Assembly: GCA_015060765.1 (NCBI GenBank)
Contig: SUXW01000008.1
Location: forward strand, 1 to 64,000
Source: Bacteroides sp.
Lineage (GTDB): Bacteria > Bacteroidota > Bacteroidia > Bacteroidales > Bacteroidaceae
DNA: 64,000 bases
Direction: 5' to 3'
Shown here: positions 53,497 to 62,616 of the stretch, piece after piece
How positions within the stretch are numbered: position 1 is the first letter of the stretch
Layout: each line of letters opens with the position of its first letter
The notes under the pieces: generated by a model
Databases searched by the model: none
What the model saw: only the letters and a program-made list of their open reading frames with translations
Told to the model about the DNA's origin: nothing
Program-made: the position numbers and the translations under genes

Positions 53497-54954
53497 TCAT
53501 CTTCTTAACCGTGCAATCGGTATATTGAGTTGTAACCGGTATTTGCTGACTGTCCGTCTGGCAATCGGATATCCTTTTTCTTTCAATATCTCGGCCAGTT
53601 CATCGTCATTGTAAGGCTTCGATTTATCTTCATTGTCCACGCATTCCTGAAGTATCCGTTTGATTTCGCGTATGGACAATTCTTCGCCTTCGTCGGTGGT
53701 GTATCCGTCGCTGAAAAAATATTTCAACGGATAAATACCAAAATTGGTTTGTACGTATTTACTGTTGCTTACTCGCGATACGGTTGATATATCGAGTTTG
53801 CTTCGTTCGGCAACATCTTTCAGAATCATGGGTTTCAGTAAGGTTTCATCCCCATCCAAGAAGAAAGGGCGTTGCAGGTCTATGATGGCTTGCATGGTTG
53901 ACAACAATGTATGTTGTCGTTGTTTGATGGCGCTGATGAATCCTTGTGCGGCGTCCACTTTCTGTTTCAGGAATAGGAATGCTTCTTGGGAGGCCTTACT
54001 TTGGTTGTTTTTGTTGTTGATTTGTTCGTCGAGCATGTCCGAAAATTCTCTGCTGAGCCGTAGCTCCGGTACGTTTCGGTTGTTGAGGCTGAGGGTAATC
54101 GTACCATTGTCTTCCGTTTCTACAAGAAAATCGGGAACAATCTGTTGCAAATTCTTACCCATGACTTCCCCTAACGAACTGCCTGGGCGGGGATTCAGTT
54201 TGATCAACTCGTTGGCTGCTGCTTCGTATTCCTCTTCACTGATGTTTAACCGTTGGATGATTCTTTCTTTGTTCTTGCGGGTAAAATCATCGCAATATTT
54301 GCTGATAATTTTCCATTGTATATCTTTGGTAGGTGAGTTGGGTTTACGCTTCAGTTGCAGAAGCAGGCATTCTTGCAGACTACGTGCACCGATTCCTGCC
54401 GGATCAAAATTTTGGATGATGTGGAGAATCTTCTCCAGATCTTCTTCTTGTATGTAGATGCCACGATAAATGGCCAATTCGTCTAAAAGGGTTTCCATGC
54501 TTTTTCGGAGCAATCCGTCATCATCGAGGGAACCTATCAGATAATCGGCTATTTCCCGCTCTTCGTCATTCAGGTTTTGCATGTCGAGCTGTTCCTTCAA
54601 GACTTCATAAAAAGATATTTGTTCCGAGAAAGGAATTTCTTCGGGAGCATTGTCGCGGGTGCGGTTGTGCTCTTGTAATTTGTAGTCGGGAATGTCGTCT
54701 TCCGATAGATAATCACCTAATGAAAGGTCTTCCTGCTCGTATCTTTCTTCTTCTGGATAGTCTCCATTGTCTTCGTTGGCTTCTTTCCCTTCTTCCAATG
54801 CTGGATTGTCCAATATCTCGGAACGGACACGTTCTTCGAACTCCACGACAGGTAGTTCCAGTAACTTGATGACTAGAATCTGTAATGGAGACAGCGATTG
54901 GATTTGCTGTTGGGCTTGCGCCTGTATTTGACGTGAGTTCGAGTTGGATGCCAT
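53497..54954 (-). CDS. rpoN: RNA polymerase sigma-54 factor
   Basis: A 485-residue sigma-54. It has region I (QAQAQQQIQSLSPLQILVIKLLELPVVEFEERVRSEILDNPALEEG), an acidic region II (about residues 50-110), the core-binding domain, a helix-turn-helix (LDISTVSRVSNSKYVQTNFGIYPLKYFFS), and the C-terminal RpoN box YPIARRTVSKYRLQLNIPIARLRR. Sigma-54 promoters need AAA+ activators, none of which is in this window. Its gene follows the nucleoside-kinase gene by 40 bases. Confidence 0.96.
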   Translation of the reverse strand: MASNSNSRQIQAQAQQQIQSLSPLQILVIKLLELPVVEFEERVRSEILDNPALEEGKEANEDNGDYPEEERYEQEDLSLGDYLSEDDIPDYKLQEHNRTRDNAPEEIPFSEQISFYEVLKEQLDMQNLNDEEREIADYLIGSLDDDGLLRKSMETLLDELAIYRGIYIQEEDLEKILHIIQNFDPAGIGARSLQECLLLQLKRKPNSPTKDIQWKIISKYCDDFTRKNKERIIQRLNISEEEYEAAANELIKLNPRPGSSLGEVMGKNLQQIVPDFLVETEDNGTITLSLNNRNVPELRLSREFSDMLDEQINNKNNQSKASQEAFLFLKQKVDAAQGFISAIKQRQHTLLSTMQAIIDLQRPFFLDGDETLLKPMILKDVAERSKLDISTVSRVSNSKYVQTNFGIYPLKYFFSDGYTTDEGEELSIREIKRILQECVDNEDKSKPYNDDELAEILKEKGYPIARRTVSKYRLQLNIPIARLRR

Positions 54955-54994
54955 TTAGCTGGTTTTGAATTTGCCTGCAAAAGTAACTAAAAAA

Positions 54995-56659
54995 TCAGTA
55001 TCGGAAACTGCTCCCTCCCAAGAATTCTCGCAATAATGATGTTGGAGGCAATTCTTTATCCTGCAACGGCACGAAATATTCCAGGAATTTACGTAATCGA
55101 TAGGCTTCGGAATATTCAGAACGGTTGTTGGGTACGTTACGCAGAATTGGTTCTGCATAATCCTTGATGACCGCCAATTCAAACAATAAAGCGGAATTGA
55201 ACATCACGTCGGCATTTTCCTGGAATGGGAATATCCATTTATCTTCGCCGGCACGTACACTGGGCCATCGACTGATGGTTTCTTCGGCAGAGTATCCACG
55301 ATATTTATAGTCGCGGATGATGCGTCGCAACAAACGGTTATCGGTGGTTGGAATGTAATTATGGTTGTCCAACAGAATGGTGGTAAGTGCCGATACATAT
55401 ATTTTGAACTTGCTTTCAGCCGGCAGATGGGCGGTAAGTTCGGGATTCAGCGCATGGATACCTTCGAGTATCAGTATCATGTTTTCGTCTATCTTCAGTC
55501 GGTTACCACTCATTTCACGTATGCCGGTGGTGAAATTGAAACGGGGAAGTTCGACTTCTTCCCCATTGAGCAAGGCTTGCAGTTGCCGGTTGAAGAAATC
55601 CAAATCGAGAGCATAGAGCGATTCGTAATCATACTCGCCATTGGCATCGCGGGGTGTCTGTTCGCGATTAACGAAATAATCGTCCAAAGATACAGGGTAA
55701 GGGCGGATGCCGTTGGCCATGAGTTGTACGCTCAACCTTTTGCTGAATGTGGTCTTGCCCGATGAAGAAGGTCCCGAAATCAATATAATCTTTATCGGTT
55801 GTCCCTTTTGTTTCCGATTGTAGATTTCATCGGCTATTTGTGAGATGCGTTTCTCTTGTAAGGCTTCAGATACATTAATGAGTTCGGTGGCATGACCTTT
55901 GTTGCAGGCTTCATTAAAGTCGCCCACATTTCCTACGCCTAAAATTTGGTTCCAACGACGATGTTCCTTGAATACATCGAGCATCTTTTCCTGCTTGATC
56001 ATTTCTTCGAGTTCGTCGGGCTGCAGACGATTGGGCACTTGAAGCAACAGACCATCGTAATATTTTTCGAGTCCGAACAAATGAATGTACCCTGTACTGG
56101 GCAACAAACTGCCGTAGTAGTAGTCTACGGTATCGCCCAATGTGTAATAATAAGAATAGAGGTTACCCGATGTTTCCAGCAGTTTCACCTTGTCCATCAT
56201 CCCTTTCTGTCTGAAAAGTTCCACTACTTCTTCAGTATGGCATTCGTATCGTTTGAAAGGGATATCCTCGGCTATGATTTCCTTCATGCGTTGCTTGATA
56301 CGTTGTACATCGTCCAATCCGATAGCGCGGTCGAGATTCATGCGGCAATAATATCCTTTCGATACAGGGTGCTCCAACATGATGCTGCTTTGTGGATAGA
56401 GTTCTTCCACTGCTTTACAAAGTACGAAACAAAGGGAGCGGACGTAAGTGCGCATACCGGAGGAGGTGCAGATGTTTTGGAATTCTACATCCTTGTTATG
56501 GTAGAATCGGTAGTTCAATCCTTCTACTTTATTGTTGACTTTAGCGTTGACGGGTCCGAAGGGAATATCAAGTTCAAATCCTTTATAAACATCTAAAAGT
56601 GAAATTCCGTAAGGGAAAGATTTGGTTTTATTAATATTTTTGCAATATATTTGTAACAT
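54995..56659 (-). CDS. Uridine-kinase-like nucleoside kinase fused to a TGS/ThrRS-like N-terminal region
   Basis: A 554-residue fusion. The N-terminus (residues about 1-65) resembles a TGS domain (KTKSFPYGISLLDVYKG), followed by a region like the second additional domain of threonyl-/alanyl-tRNA synthetases (about 65-220; EHPVSKGYYCRMNLDRAIGLDDVQRIKQRMKEIIAEDIPFKRYE). The C-terminal half is a uridine kinase/phosphoribulokinase fold with Walker A LISGPSSSGKTTFSKRLS (about residue 289), SLDDYFVNREQTP, and ILEGIHALNPELT. It is presumably a nucleoside kinase; what the tRNA-synthetase-like part does is unknown. First gene of the rpoN-PAP2-gcvH-purE-ispG direction. Confidence 0.88.
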   Translation of the reverse strand: MLQIYCKNINKTKSFPYGISLLDVYKGFELDIPFGPVNAKVNNKVEGLNYRFYHNKDVEFQNICTSSGMRTYVRSLCFVLCKAVEELYPQSSIMLEHPVSKGYYCRMNLDRAIGLDDVQRIKQRMKEIIAEDIPFKRYECHTEEVVELFRQKGMMDKVKLLETSGNLYSYYYTLGDTVDYYYGSLLPSTGYIHLFGLEKYYDGLLLQVPNRLQPDELEEMIKQEKMLDVFKEHRRWNQILGVGNVGDFNEACNKGHATELINVSEALQEKRISQIADEIYNRKQKGQPIKIILISGPSSSGKTTFSKRLSVQLMANGIRPYPVSLDDYFVNREQTPRDANGEYDYESLYALDLDFFNRQLQALLNGEEVELPRFNFTTGIREMSGNRLKIDENMILILEGIHALNPELTAHLPAESKFKIYVSALTTILLDNHNYIPTTDNRLLRRIIRDYKYRGYSAEETISRWPSVRAGEDKWIFPFQENADVMFNSALLFELAVIKDYAEPILRNVPNNRSEYSEAYRLRKFLEYFVPLQDKELPPTSLLREFLGGSSFRY

Positions 56660-56748
56660 AAACGTAAAATTAATTAATAACGCTGATTTTGGCGGTTAAA
56701 TTACTCAATTAATGGGAGAATCGCTAATCCAAGCTAAAATTATTAAAG

Positions 56749-58443
56749 ATGGAATATTCTTTTTATGATTTCTTAAAGTTGTTGGGCTCATTGGCACTGT
56801 TCCTCTATGGTATGAAAATCATGAGTGAGGGCCTTCAGAAATTTGCGGGCGACCGCTTGCGTAGAATCCTTACAGCCATGACTACCAATCGGGTGACTGG
56901 GGTTCTGACCGGTGTCTTGATTACAGCTCTTATCCAATCATCTTCGGCCACAACCGTTATGGTGGTGAGTTTCGTAAATGCAGGATTGTTGAGCTTGTCA
57001 CAGTCTATCGGTGTCATTATGGGTGCCAATATTGGTACCACAGTGACGGCTTGGATTATTTCAACTCTTGGCTTTAAGGTGGATATAGCAGCTATGTCAT
57101 TACCTCTTTTGGCTATTGGAGTTCCTTTGCTATTTTCAAGTAAAAGTAACCGCAAATACATAGGCGAATTTATCTTCGGTTTCTCTTTCCTCTTTATGGG
57201 CTTGTCCATGTTGAAGGCAAATGCTCCAGATTTGGGGCAGAATCCGGATATGCTTTCGTTTGTTCAGAATTACACCGACATGGGATTTGCGTCCGTTATT
57301 CTGTTTGTGTTGATTGGTACCATTCTTACCATGATTGTACAGGCTTCGGCGGCGACCATGGCTATCACTTTGATTATGTGTGCCAATGGCTGGATTAGTT
57401 TTGAACTGGGTGCAGCGTTGGTGTTGGGAGAAAATATCGGTACAACCATTACAGCCAATCTGGCGGCCCTTACCGGTAATGTGCCGGCCAAGCGTGCAGC
57501 ATTGGCCCACTTGGTATTTAATGTATTCGGAGTTATTTGGGTGCTTTGTCTGTTCAAACCGTTTACTATGGCCATTTCTTGGTTTGTTACCGATGTGATG
57601 CAGACTGTTGATCCGGCCGTTGCCGTATCGTTCAAGCTATCGGCTTTCCATACAGCTTTCAATATCTGTAATGTCCTTATCCTGATTTGGTTTGTAAAAC
57701 TGATAGAGAAAACGGTATGCAAGATTATTCCTCAGAAGGAACAGGAAGAAGAATATCGTTTGCGTTTCATTACCGGCGGTTTGCTTTCCACTTCCGAACT
57801 TTCCATCATGCAGGCTCGCAAGGAAATCAACTTGTTTGCTGAACGTATTCATCGTATGTACAACATGGTAGGCGATTTGTTGCATATAACCAATGAGAAT
57901 GAATTCAATAAACTCTTCAGTCGTATAGAAAAATACGAGAATATCAGTGATAGCATGGAAATAGAAATAGCCAACTATCTGAACAATGTTTCCGAAGGAC
58001 GATTGAGTTCGGAGAGTAAATTGGAAATTCGTGGAATGTTGCGCGAAGTGACCGAAATAGAAAGCATCGGTGACAGTTGCTATAACTTGGCACGTACCAT
58101 TAACCGCAAACGTAATGGAGGCATGGATTTCACTGAAAAACAATATGAACATATCCATCAGATGATGCATCTCACCGATAATGCTTTAGAGCAGATGGTT
58201 GCTTTGGTAGAAGACGAATATCATGTGGTGGATGTGAACAAAACGTTCAATCTGGAAAATGAAATCAATAATTATCGTGCCCAATTGAAGAACCAGAATG
58301 TGGTGGATGTGAACAATAAGGAATACGATTACCAGATGGGTGTTCACTATATGGACCTTATCGGCGAATGTGAAAAATTGGCTGATTATGTAGTGAATGT
58401 AGTTGAGGCTCATAGTAATGTAAAGGAAAAGAAGGCTTCTTAA
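56749..58443 (+). CDS. Na+/phosphate cotransporter with PhoU-like domain
   Basis: A 564-residue NptA/YjbB-like carrier. The N-terminal 320 residues are membrane spans with two inverted QSSS-type repeats (TALIQSSSATTVMVVSFVNAG and LTMIVQASAATMAITLIM), the core of the Na/Pi family. The C-terminal 220 residues are a helical PhoU-like cytoplasmic domain (ARKEINLFAERIHRMYNMVGDLLHI; YEHIHQMMHLTDNALEQMVALVED). It imports phosphate, or exports it when the PhoU part gates it; direction is inferred. oxyR follows after 9 bases and may be in the same transcript. Confidence 0.92.
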   Translation: MEYSFYDFLKLLGSLALFLYGMKIMSEGLQKFAGDRLRRILTAMTTNRVTGVLTGVLITALIQSSSATTVMVVSFVNAGLLSLSQSIGVIMGANIGTTVTAWIISTLGFKVDIAAMSLPLLAIGVPLLFSSKSNRKYIGEFIFGFSFLFMGLSMLKANAPDLGQNPDMLSFVQNYTDMGFASVILFVLIGTILTMIVQASAATMAITLIMCANGWISFELGAALVLGENIGTTITANLAALTGNVPAKRAALAHLVFNVFGVIWVLCLFKPFTMAISWFVTDVMQTVDPAVAVSFKLSAFHTAFNICNVLILIWFVKLIEKTVCKIIPQKEQEEEYRLRFITGGLLSTSELSIMQARKEINLFAERIHRMYNMVGDLLHITNENEFNKLFSRIEKYENISDSMEIEIANYLNNVSEGRLSSESKLEIRGMLREVTEIESIGDSCYNLARTINRKRNGGMDFTEKQYEHIHQMMHLTDNALEQMVALVEDEYHVVDVNKTFNLENEINNYRAQLKNQNVVDVNNKEYDYQMGVHYMDLIGECEKLADYVVNVVEAHSNVKEKKAS

Positions 58444-58452
58444 TCTTATAAT

Positions 58453-59382
58453 ATGACTTTACAACAGTTGGAATACATCTTGGCGGTGGATCGTCATCGC
58501 CATTTTGGTAAGGCGGCCGATGCGTGTAATGTGACGCAGCCTACTTTGAGTGCTATGATAGGCAAATTGGAGGAGGAATTGAATGCCAAGTTGTTCGACC
58601 GTAATCAGCAGCCTGTTTGCCCTACACCAATAGGCGAAAAGGTTATTTCGCAGGCACGTGAAGTGTTACAGCAGGCTGGCGCCATTCAGGATATTGTCAA
58701 AGAGGAAAAACAATCACTGACAGGTGTATTCCGTATTGGTATCCTTCCTACCATTGCTCCTTATTTGTTGCCCCGTTTTTTCCCGCAACTGATGAAGAAG
58801 TATCCGGCTTTGGACATTCGTATGCGTGAGATGAAAACTTATGAAATAAAGGAGGCTTTGACTCAAGGAGATATTGATGCAGGTATTTTGGCTTCCATAG
58901 AAGGACTGGAAGAATATTCACAGACTACGCTTTTCTATGAAAAATATATGGGATATGTAGCTCGTGAGGATGCCATTTCACAGAAGGAAGTTGTGCGTAC
59001 ATCGGATATAGCCGGCAGCAAAGATTTATGGTTGTTGGATGAAGGACATTGTTTCCGGGACCAAATGGTACGCTTTTGTCAGATGAAGTCGGCTCAAAGC
59101 AGTCAGTTGGCCTATAACTTGGGAAGCATGGAAACGTTCATGCGTATGGTAGAAAGCGGAAAGGGGATTACGTTTATCCCCGAACTGGCGGTCATGCAGC
59201 TCAGCGATCCCCAAAAGGAATTGGTTCGTCCGTTTGCCATACCTGTACCTACACGCCAATTGGTTATGATAACCAACAAACATTTTATCCGGCATACCTT
59301 GTTGGACGTTATTATAAAAGAGATTCAGGCATCGGTACCCAAGTCGATGTTGAAACTTGGAGCAGGACAGGCTTTGGTGTGA
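58453..59382 (+). CDS. oxyR: Peroxide sensor OxyR (LysR family)
   Basis: A 309-residue LysR-type regulator. An N-terminal helix-turn-helix (LEYILAVDRHRHFGKAADACNVTQPTLSAMIGKLEEELNAKLF) is followed by the effector domain. The two redox cysteines of OxyR are present as C200 and C209 in EGHCFRDQMVRFC, the same nine-residue spacing as C199/C208 of E. coli. Oxidation by H2O2 forms the disulfide that turns the regulator on. It lies directly before ahpC and ahpF, its classical targets. Confidence 0.95.
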   Translation: MTLQQLEYILAVDRHRHFGKAADACNVTQPTLSAMIGKLEEELNAKLFDRNQQPVCPTPIGEKVISQAREVLQQAGAIQDIVKEEKQSLTGVFRIGILPTIAPYLLPRFFPQLMKKYPALDIRMREMKTYEIKEALTQGDIDAGILASIEGLEEYSQTTLFYEKYMGYVAREDAISQKEVVRTSDIAGSKDLWLLDEGHCFRDQMVRFCQMKSAQSSQLAYNLGSMETFMRMVESGKGITFIPELAVMQLSDPQKELVRPFAIPVPTRQLVMITNKHFIRHTLLDVIIKEIQASVPKSMLKLGAGQALV

Positions 59383-59425
59383 TAGATAATCTCTATTACT
59401 TCATAAAACCTTTCAATTGGAATTC

Positions 59426-59462
59426 TTGTTTTAATCAGGATTTTTGCTATATTTTTGTAGCA
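59426..59462 (+). promoter_or_regulatory. Promoter of ahpC with flanking inverted repeat
   Basis: TTG (59426-59428), a 21-bp spacer and TATTTTTG (59450-59457). The -7 box is flanked exactly by TGCTA (59445-59449) and TAGCA (59458-59462). The CTAT-N6/7-TAG part partly resembles the centre of the OxyR consensus, so OxyR contact here is possible. Confidence 0.6.
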
Positions 59463-59504
59463 GGAAAAATGAAATAAGTAATAACTATTAAAACAAGAAT
59501 CATT

Positions 59505-60071
59505 ATGACACCAATTATCAACTCTCAACTTCCTGCTTTCAAAGTGCAGGCTTTTCACAACGGTAATTTTATTACAGTAAGTAATGAAGATGTAAAGGGC
59601 AAATGGGCTATCTTCTTTTTCTATCCGGCCGATTTCACTTTTGTTTGTCCCACCGAATTGGTCGATTTGGCAAGTAAATATGAACAACTGAAAGGTATGG
59701 GTGTGGAAGTGTATTCCGTAAGTACCGATTCACACTTTGTACACAAGGCTTGGCACGATGCTTCCGATAGTATCCGTAAAATCAATTATCCGATGTTGGC
59801 TGACCCTACCGGTGTTCTTAGCCGTGGTTTCGGTGTAATGATTGAAGAAGATGGTATGGCTTATCGAGGTACCTTCTTGGTAAATCCTGACGGCTTGATC
59901 AAAATTGCTGAAATTCAGGACAACAGTATCGGACGTAATGCCGATGAATTGGTCCGCAAGGTAGAGGCAGCTTTATTTGTAGCCAATCACCCGGGTGAAG
60001 TTTGTCCGGCTAAGTGGAAACAAGGTTCCGAAACGCTTAAGCCAAGCATCGACCTTGTGGGCAAAATCTAA
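59505..60071 (+). CDS. ahpC: Alkyl hydroperoxide reductase subunit C (2-Cys peroxiredoxin)
   Basis: A 188-residue peroxiredoxin. The peroxidatic cysteine is C48 in ADFTFVCPTELVD, and the resolving cysteine is C167 in HPGEVCPAKW. It reduces H2O2 and organic peroxides and is itself reduced by AhpF, encoded downstream. Likely under OxyR control, whose gene is just upstream. A hairpin repeat in the 114-base gap separates it from ahpF. Confidence 0.97.
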   Translation: MTPIINSQLPAFKVQAFHNGNFITVSNEDVKGKWAIFFFYPADFTFVCPTELVDLASKYEQLKGMGVEVYSVSTDSHFVHKAWHDASDSIRKINYPMLADPTGVLSRGFGVMIEEDGMAYRGTFLVNPDGLIKIAEIQDNSIGRNADELVRKVEAALFVANHPGEVCPAKWKQGSETLKPSIDLVGKI

Positions 60072-60082
60072 GTAAGTTATAA

Positions 60083-60144
60083 ATTGAGAATTGAAAATTG
60101 AAATGATCTCCTGAATGGAACAATCTATATTTTCAATTCTCAAT
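60083..60144. repeat. 16-bp inverted repeat between ahpC and ahpF
   Basis: ATTGAGAATTGAAAAT (60083-60098) and ATTTTCAATTCTCAAT (60129-60144) are perfect complements around a 30-base loop. Just after it AATTCTCCATTC occurs twice (60151-60162 and 60172-60183). No T run follows, so it is not a normal terminator; it may stabilise ahpC mRNA or lower ahpF expression. Confidence 0.7.
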
Positions 60145-60185
60145 AAAAGGAATTCTCCATTCTTAATCCTAAATTCTCCATTCAT

Positions 60186-61745
60186 ATGTTAGACCAAAGT
60201 ATCCTCCAGCAAGTAAAAGATATCTTCCACCAACTGGAAGCCGATTATACATTCCGTATCAGTTATGATCCTGAAAGACCAGAGAGTACACAACTGATAG
60301 AGTTCTTGAATGATTTGACAACTTGTTCTTCCCAATTGCATAACGAATTTGCCGAAGTAAAATCGGGAGCGGTAGAATTCTCTGTCGCAAGGAACGGGGT
60401 GGAGACGGGTGTTGTATTCCGGGGTATTCCTAATGGTCATGAGTTCACTTCTTTATTGCTCGCCATTCTGAATGCTGATGGTAAGGGGAAAAATTTGCCC
60501 GACGAAGGAGTGGCCCGTCGTGTCCGTTCTTTGAAAGGCGATATCCGGTTGCAGACGTATGTATCGCTTACCTGTACCAATTGTCCTGATGTGGTACAGA
60601 GCTTGAATATCATGGCTTTGCTGAATCCCGATATTCGTCACGAAATGGTGGATGGAGCCATCTTTCAGGCAGAGGTGGACAAACTGAATGTGCAGGCAGT
60701 ACCGGCTGTATTTGCCAATGGCAAACTGGTTCATGTAGGTCGTGGCTCGTTTGGGGAACTGTTGGATAAATTGGAAGAGCATTATGGTTCGTCGACCGAA
60801 GAAGATTATCCCATGATGGAAAAGGAATTTGATGTCCTTGTCTTGGGAGGAGGACCGGCTGGTGCTTCAGCAGCCATCTATTCGGCACGAAAGGGATTGC
60901 GTGTGGGAATGGTAGCAGAGCGTATCGGCGGACAAGTGAAGGAAACGGTAGGTATTGAGAACTTGATTTCTGTACCTTATACTACAGGTAGTGAATTGGC
61001 TGATAATTTGCGTACGCACCTTACTCGTTATCCGGTAGAACTGTTTGAAAACCGTCAGATAGAAGAAACGGTTTTGAAAGACAAGATGAAGCGTGTGAAG
61101 GTCAAGGGTGGTGAAGTGTTTTGTGCACCGGCAATCATCATTGCAACAGGTGCCGGATGGCGTCGGTTGAATGTACCGGGTGAAGCCGAATATGTGGGTC
61201 GGGGAGTAGCCTTTTGTCCACATTGCGACGGACCGTTCTATGCAGGTAAGGATGTGGCGGTAATAGGCGGTGGCAATTCAGGCGTCGAAGCCGCTATTGA
61301 TTTGGCCGGTATCTGCAAGAAAGTGACGGTTGTTGAATTCATGGACACCTTAAAGGCCGACCAGGTCTTACAGGACAAGCTACGCAGTTTGCCCAATGTT
61401 GAAGTACTCACTTATACTCAAACGATACAAGTAGTAGGTAATGGTGAAAAGGTTACTGCCCTTCGTCTGAAAGACAGGGCGAGCGGTGAAGAACGGGAAC
61501 TGCCGTTGGACGGGGTATTTGTTCAGATTGGTTTGAGTGCCAACAGTCAGGCTTTCCAAGGAGAACTGGATATGAGCCGTATAGGAGAAATTATGATTGA
61601 CGAACATTGCCGGACCCATCTTCCGGGAGTCTATGCGGCCGGTGATGTATCTTCTGTCCCATACAAGCAAATTGTCATAGCCATGGGCGAAGGAGCCAAG
61701 GCTGCCCTTTCGGCCTTCGACGACAGAGTACGTGGAGTGATATAA
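60186..61745 (+). CDS. ahpF: Alkyl hydroperoxide reductase subunit F
   Basis: A 519-residue flavoprotein disulfide reductase. The N-terminal thioredoxin-like double domain (1-195) has the redox CxxC as [10 protein letters not shown]. The FAD domain begins [29 protein letters not shown], and the NADH domain has [19 protein letters not shown]. The second redox CxxC is in [13 protein letters not shown]. It uses NADH to recycle AhpC. Its stop codon directly abuts the stop of the convergent znuA gene, with no intergenic base. Confidence 0.97.
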   Translation: MLDQSILQQVKDIFHQLEADYTFRISYDPERPESTQLIEFLNDLTTCSSQLHNEFAEVKSGAVEFSVARNGVETGVVFRGIPNGHEFTSLLLAILNADGKGKNLPDEGVARRVRSLKGDIRLQTYVSLTCTNCPDVVQSLNIMALLNPDIRHEMVDGAIFQAEVDKLNVQAVPAVFANGKLVHVGRGSFGELLDKLEEHYGSSTEEDYPMMEKEFDVLVLGGGPAGASAAIYSARKGLRVGMVAERIGGQVKETVGIENLISVPYTTGSELADNLRTHLTRYPVELFENRQIEETVLKDKMKRVKVKGGEVFCAPAIIIATGAGWRRLNVPGEAEYVGRGVAFCPHCDGPFYAGKDVAVIGGGNSGVEAAIDLAGICKKVTVVEFMDTLKADQVLQDKLRSLPNVEVLTYTQTIQVVGNGEKVTALRLKDRASGEERELPLDGVFVQIGLSANSQAFQGELDMSRIGEIMIDEHCRTHLPGVYAAGDVSSVPYKQIVIAMGEGAKAALSAFDDRVRGVI

Positions 61746-62606
61746 TTATTCCTTATGCAGGGATTTGGCTATTCCCATCATCTCTTCCTGCCAGTGGTAA
61801 CTCAGGGGATTGATCGGAACAATTCGGATGCCCAATTCATCGGCGATGAGTTGGGCATTGTGTTGGTCGAACTCCTGTTGTACGAAGATGATATTCACAT
61901 TGTTATTGCGACAAGTTTCAATCAAATGTTTCAATTGGGCAGGCGAAGGCTCTTTACCTCCTTCTTCGATGCTGATCTGTTTCAAATCATAGTCGCGTGC
62001 AAAATAGCTCAATGCCGGGTGATAAATTATGAAAGCGCTGTCGGCCTGTTGCAACAAGTTGCGGATGTCCCTATCCGTTTGTGCAATGACTTGTTTCAAA
62101 CTGTCCGTGCGATACCTATACTCTGTCCGATGGGTACTGTCCAATTCACATAAAGCGGCACATACATTTTCGACTATTACAGTTGCATTTCGGGTGGAGT
62201 TCCAAATGTGCGGTTCCACTCCTCCTTCGTGATAATGGTTGCCATGCCGATGTCCTTTTCCTCGGATTAGTTCCACACCTCGTGAGGTGTCGAACACTTT
62301 TGTATGGGGAGCATTCGCTTGTAACTTGTCCATCCATGCCTGTTCAAATCCGATGTATCCGATACGCAAATAGGCTTGACTTTTGCTGAGGTCGACCAAT
62401 TGTTGTGGTGCAGGGTCGTAGGTCTCGGGACTGCTTCCTTCGGGAACCATACTTACCACTTGGAAATGGTCGCCTGCAATTGCTTCAGTAAAATAGCGGA
62501 GTGGTTCCAGCGTAACGGTAATCGTGGCTTTTTCGCTTTGGCGGTTACCGTTACTACAAGCATAGCAAATAATTAGGCAAAAGAAAAAGACAAGTTGTTT
62601 CTTCAT
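61746..62606 (-). CDS. Zinc/manganese ABC-transporter substrate-binding lipoprotein
   Basis: A 286-residue ZnuA/AdcA-like lipoprotein (MKKQLVFFFCLIICYAC, Cys 17). The metal ligands are visible as a histidine-rich loop GKGHRHGNHYHEGGVEPHIW, the His in FIIYHPALSYFARDY, and a C-terminal EFDQHNAQLIADELG. The loop points to zinc rather than manganese, but metal choice is inferred. It is the last gene of a minus-strand cluster after the ABC ATPase; no permease gene is adjacent on this side. The stop is back-to-back with the ahpF stop. Confidence 0.92.
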   Translation of the reverse strand: MKKQLVFFFCLIICYACSNGNRQSEKATITVTLEPLRYFTEAIAGDHFQVVSMVPEGSSPETYDPAPQQLVDLSKSQAYLRIGYIGFEQAWMDKLQANAPHTKVFDTSRGVELIRGKGHRHGNHYHEGGVEPHIWNSTRNATVIVENVCAALCELDSTHRTEYRYRTDSLKQVIAQTDRDIRNLLQQADSAFIIYHPALSYFARDYDLKQISIEEGGKEPSPAQLKHLIETCRNNNVNIIFVQQEFDQHNAQLIADELGIRIVPINPLSYHWQEEMMGIAKSLHKE

Positions 62607-62616
62607 AATTTACATA

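Noticed and set aside
53744-54457. Plus-strand frame opposite rpoN
   Set aside because: Ser/Arg/Leu-rich translation typical of an antisense frame; rpoN is complete on the minus strand.
55946-56596. Plus-strand frame opposite the nucleoside kinase
   Set aside because: No recognisable domain; the kinase fusion on the other strand is well supported.
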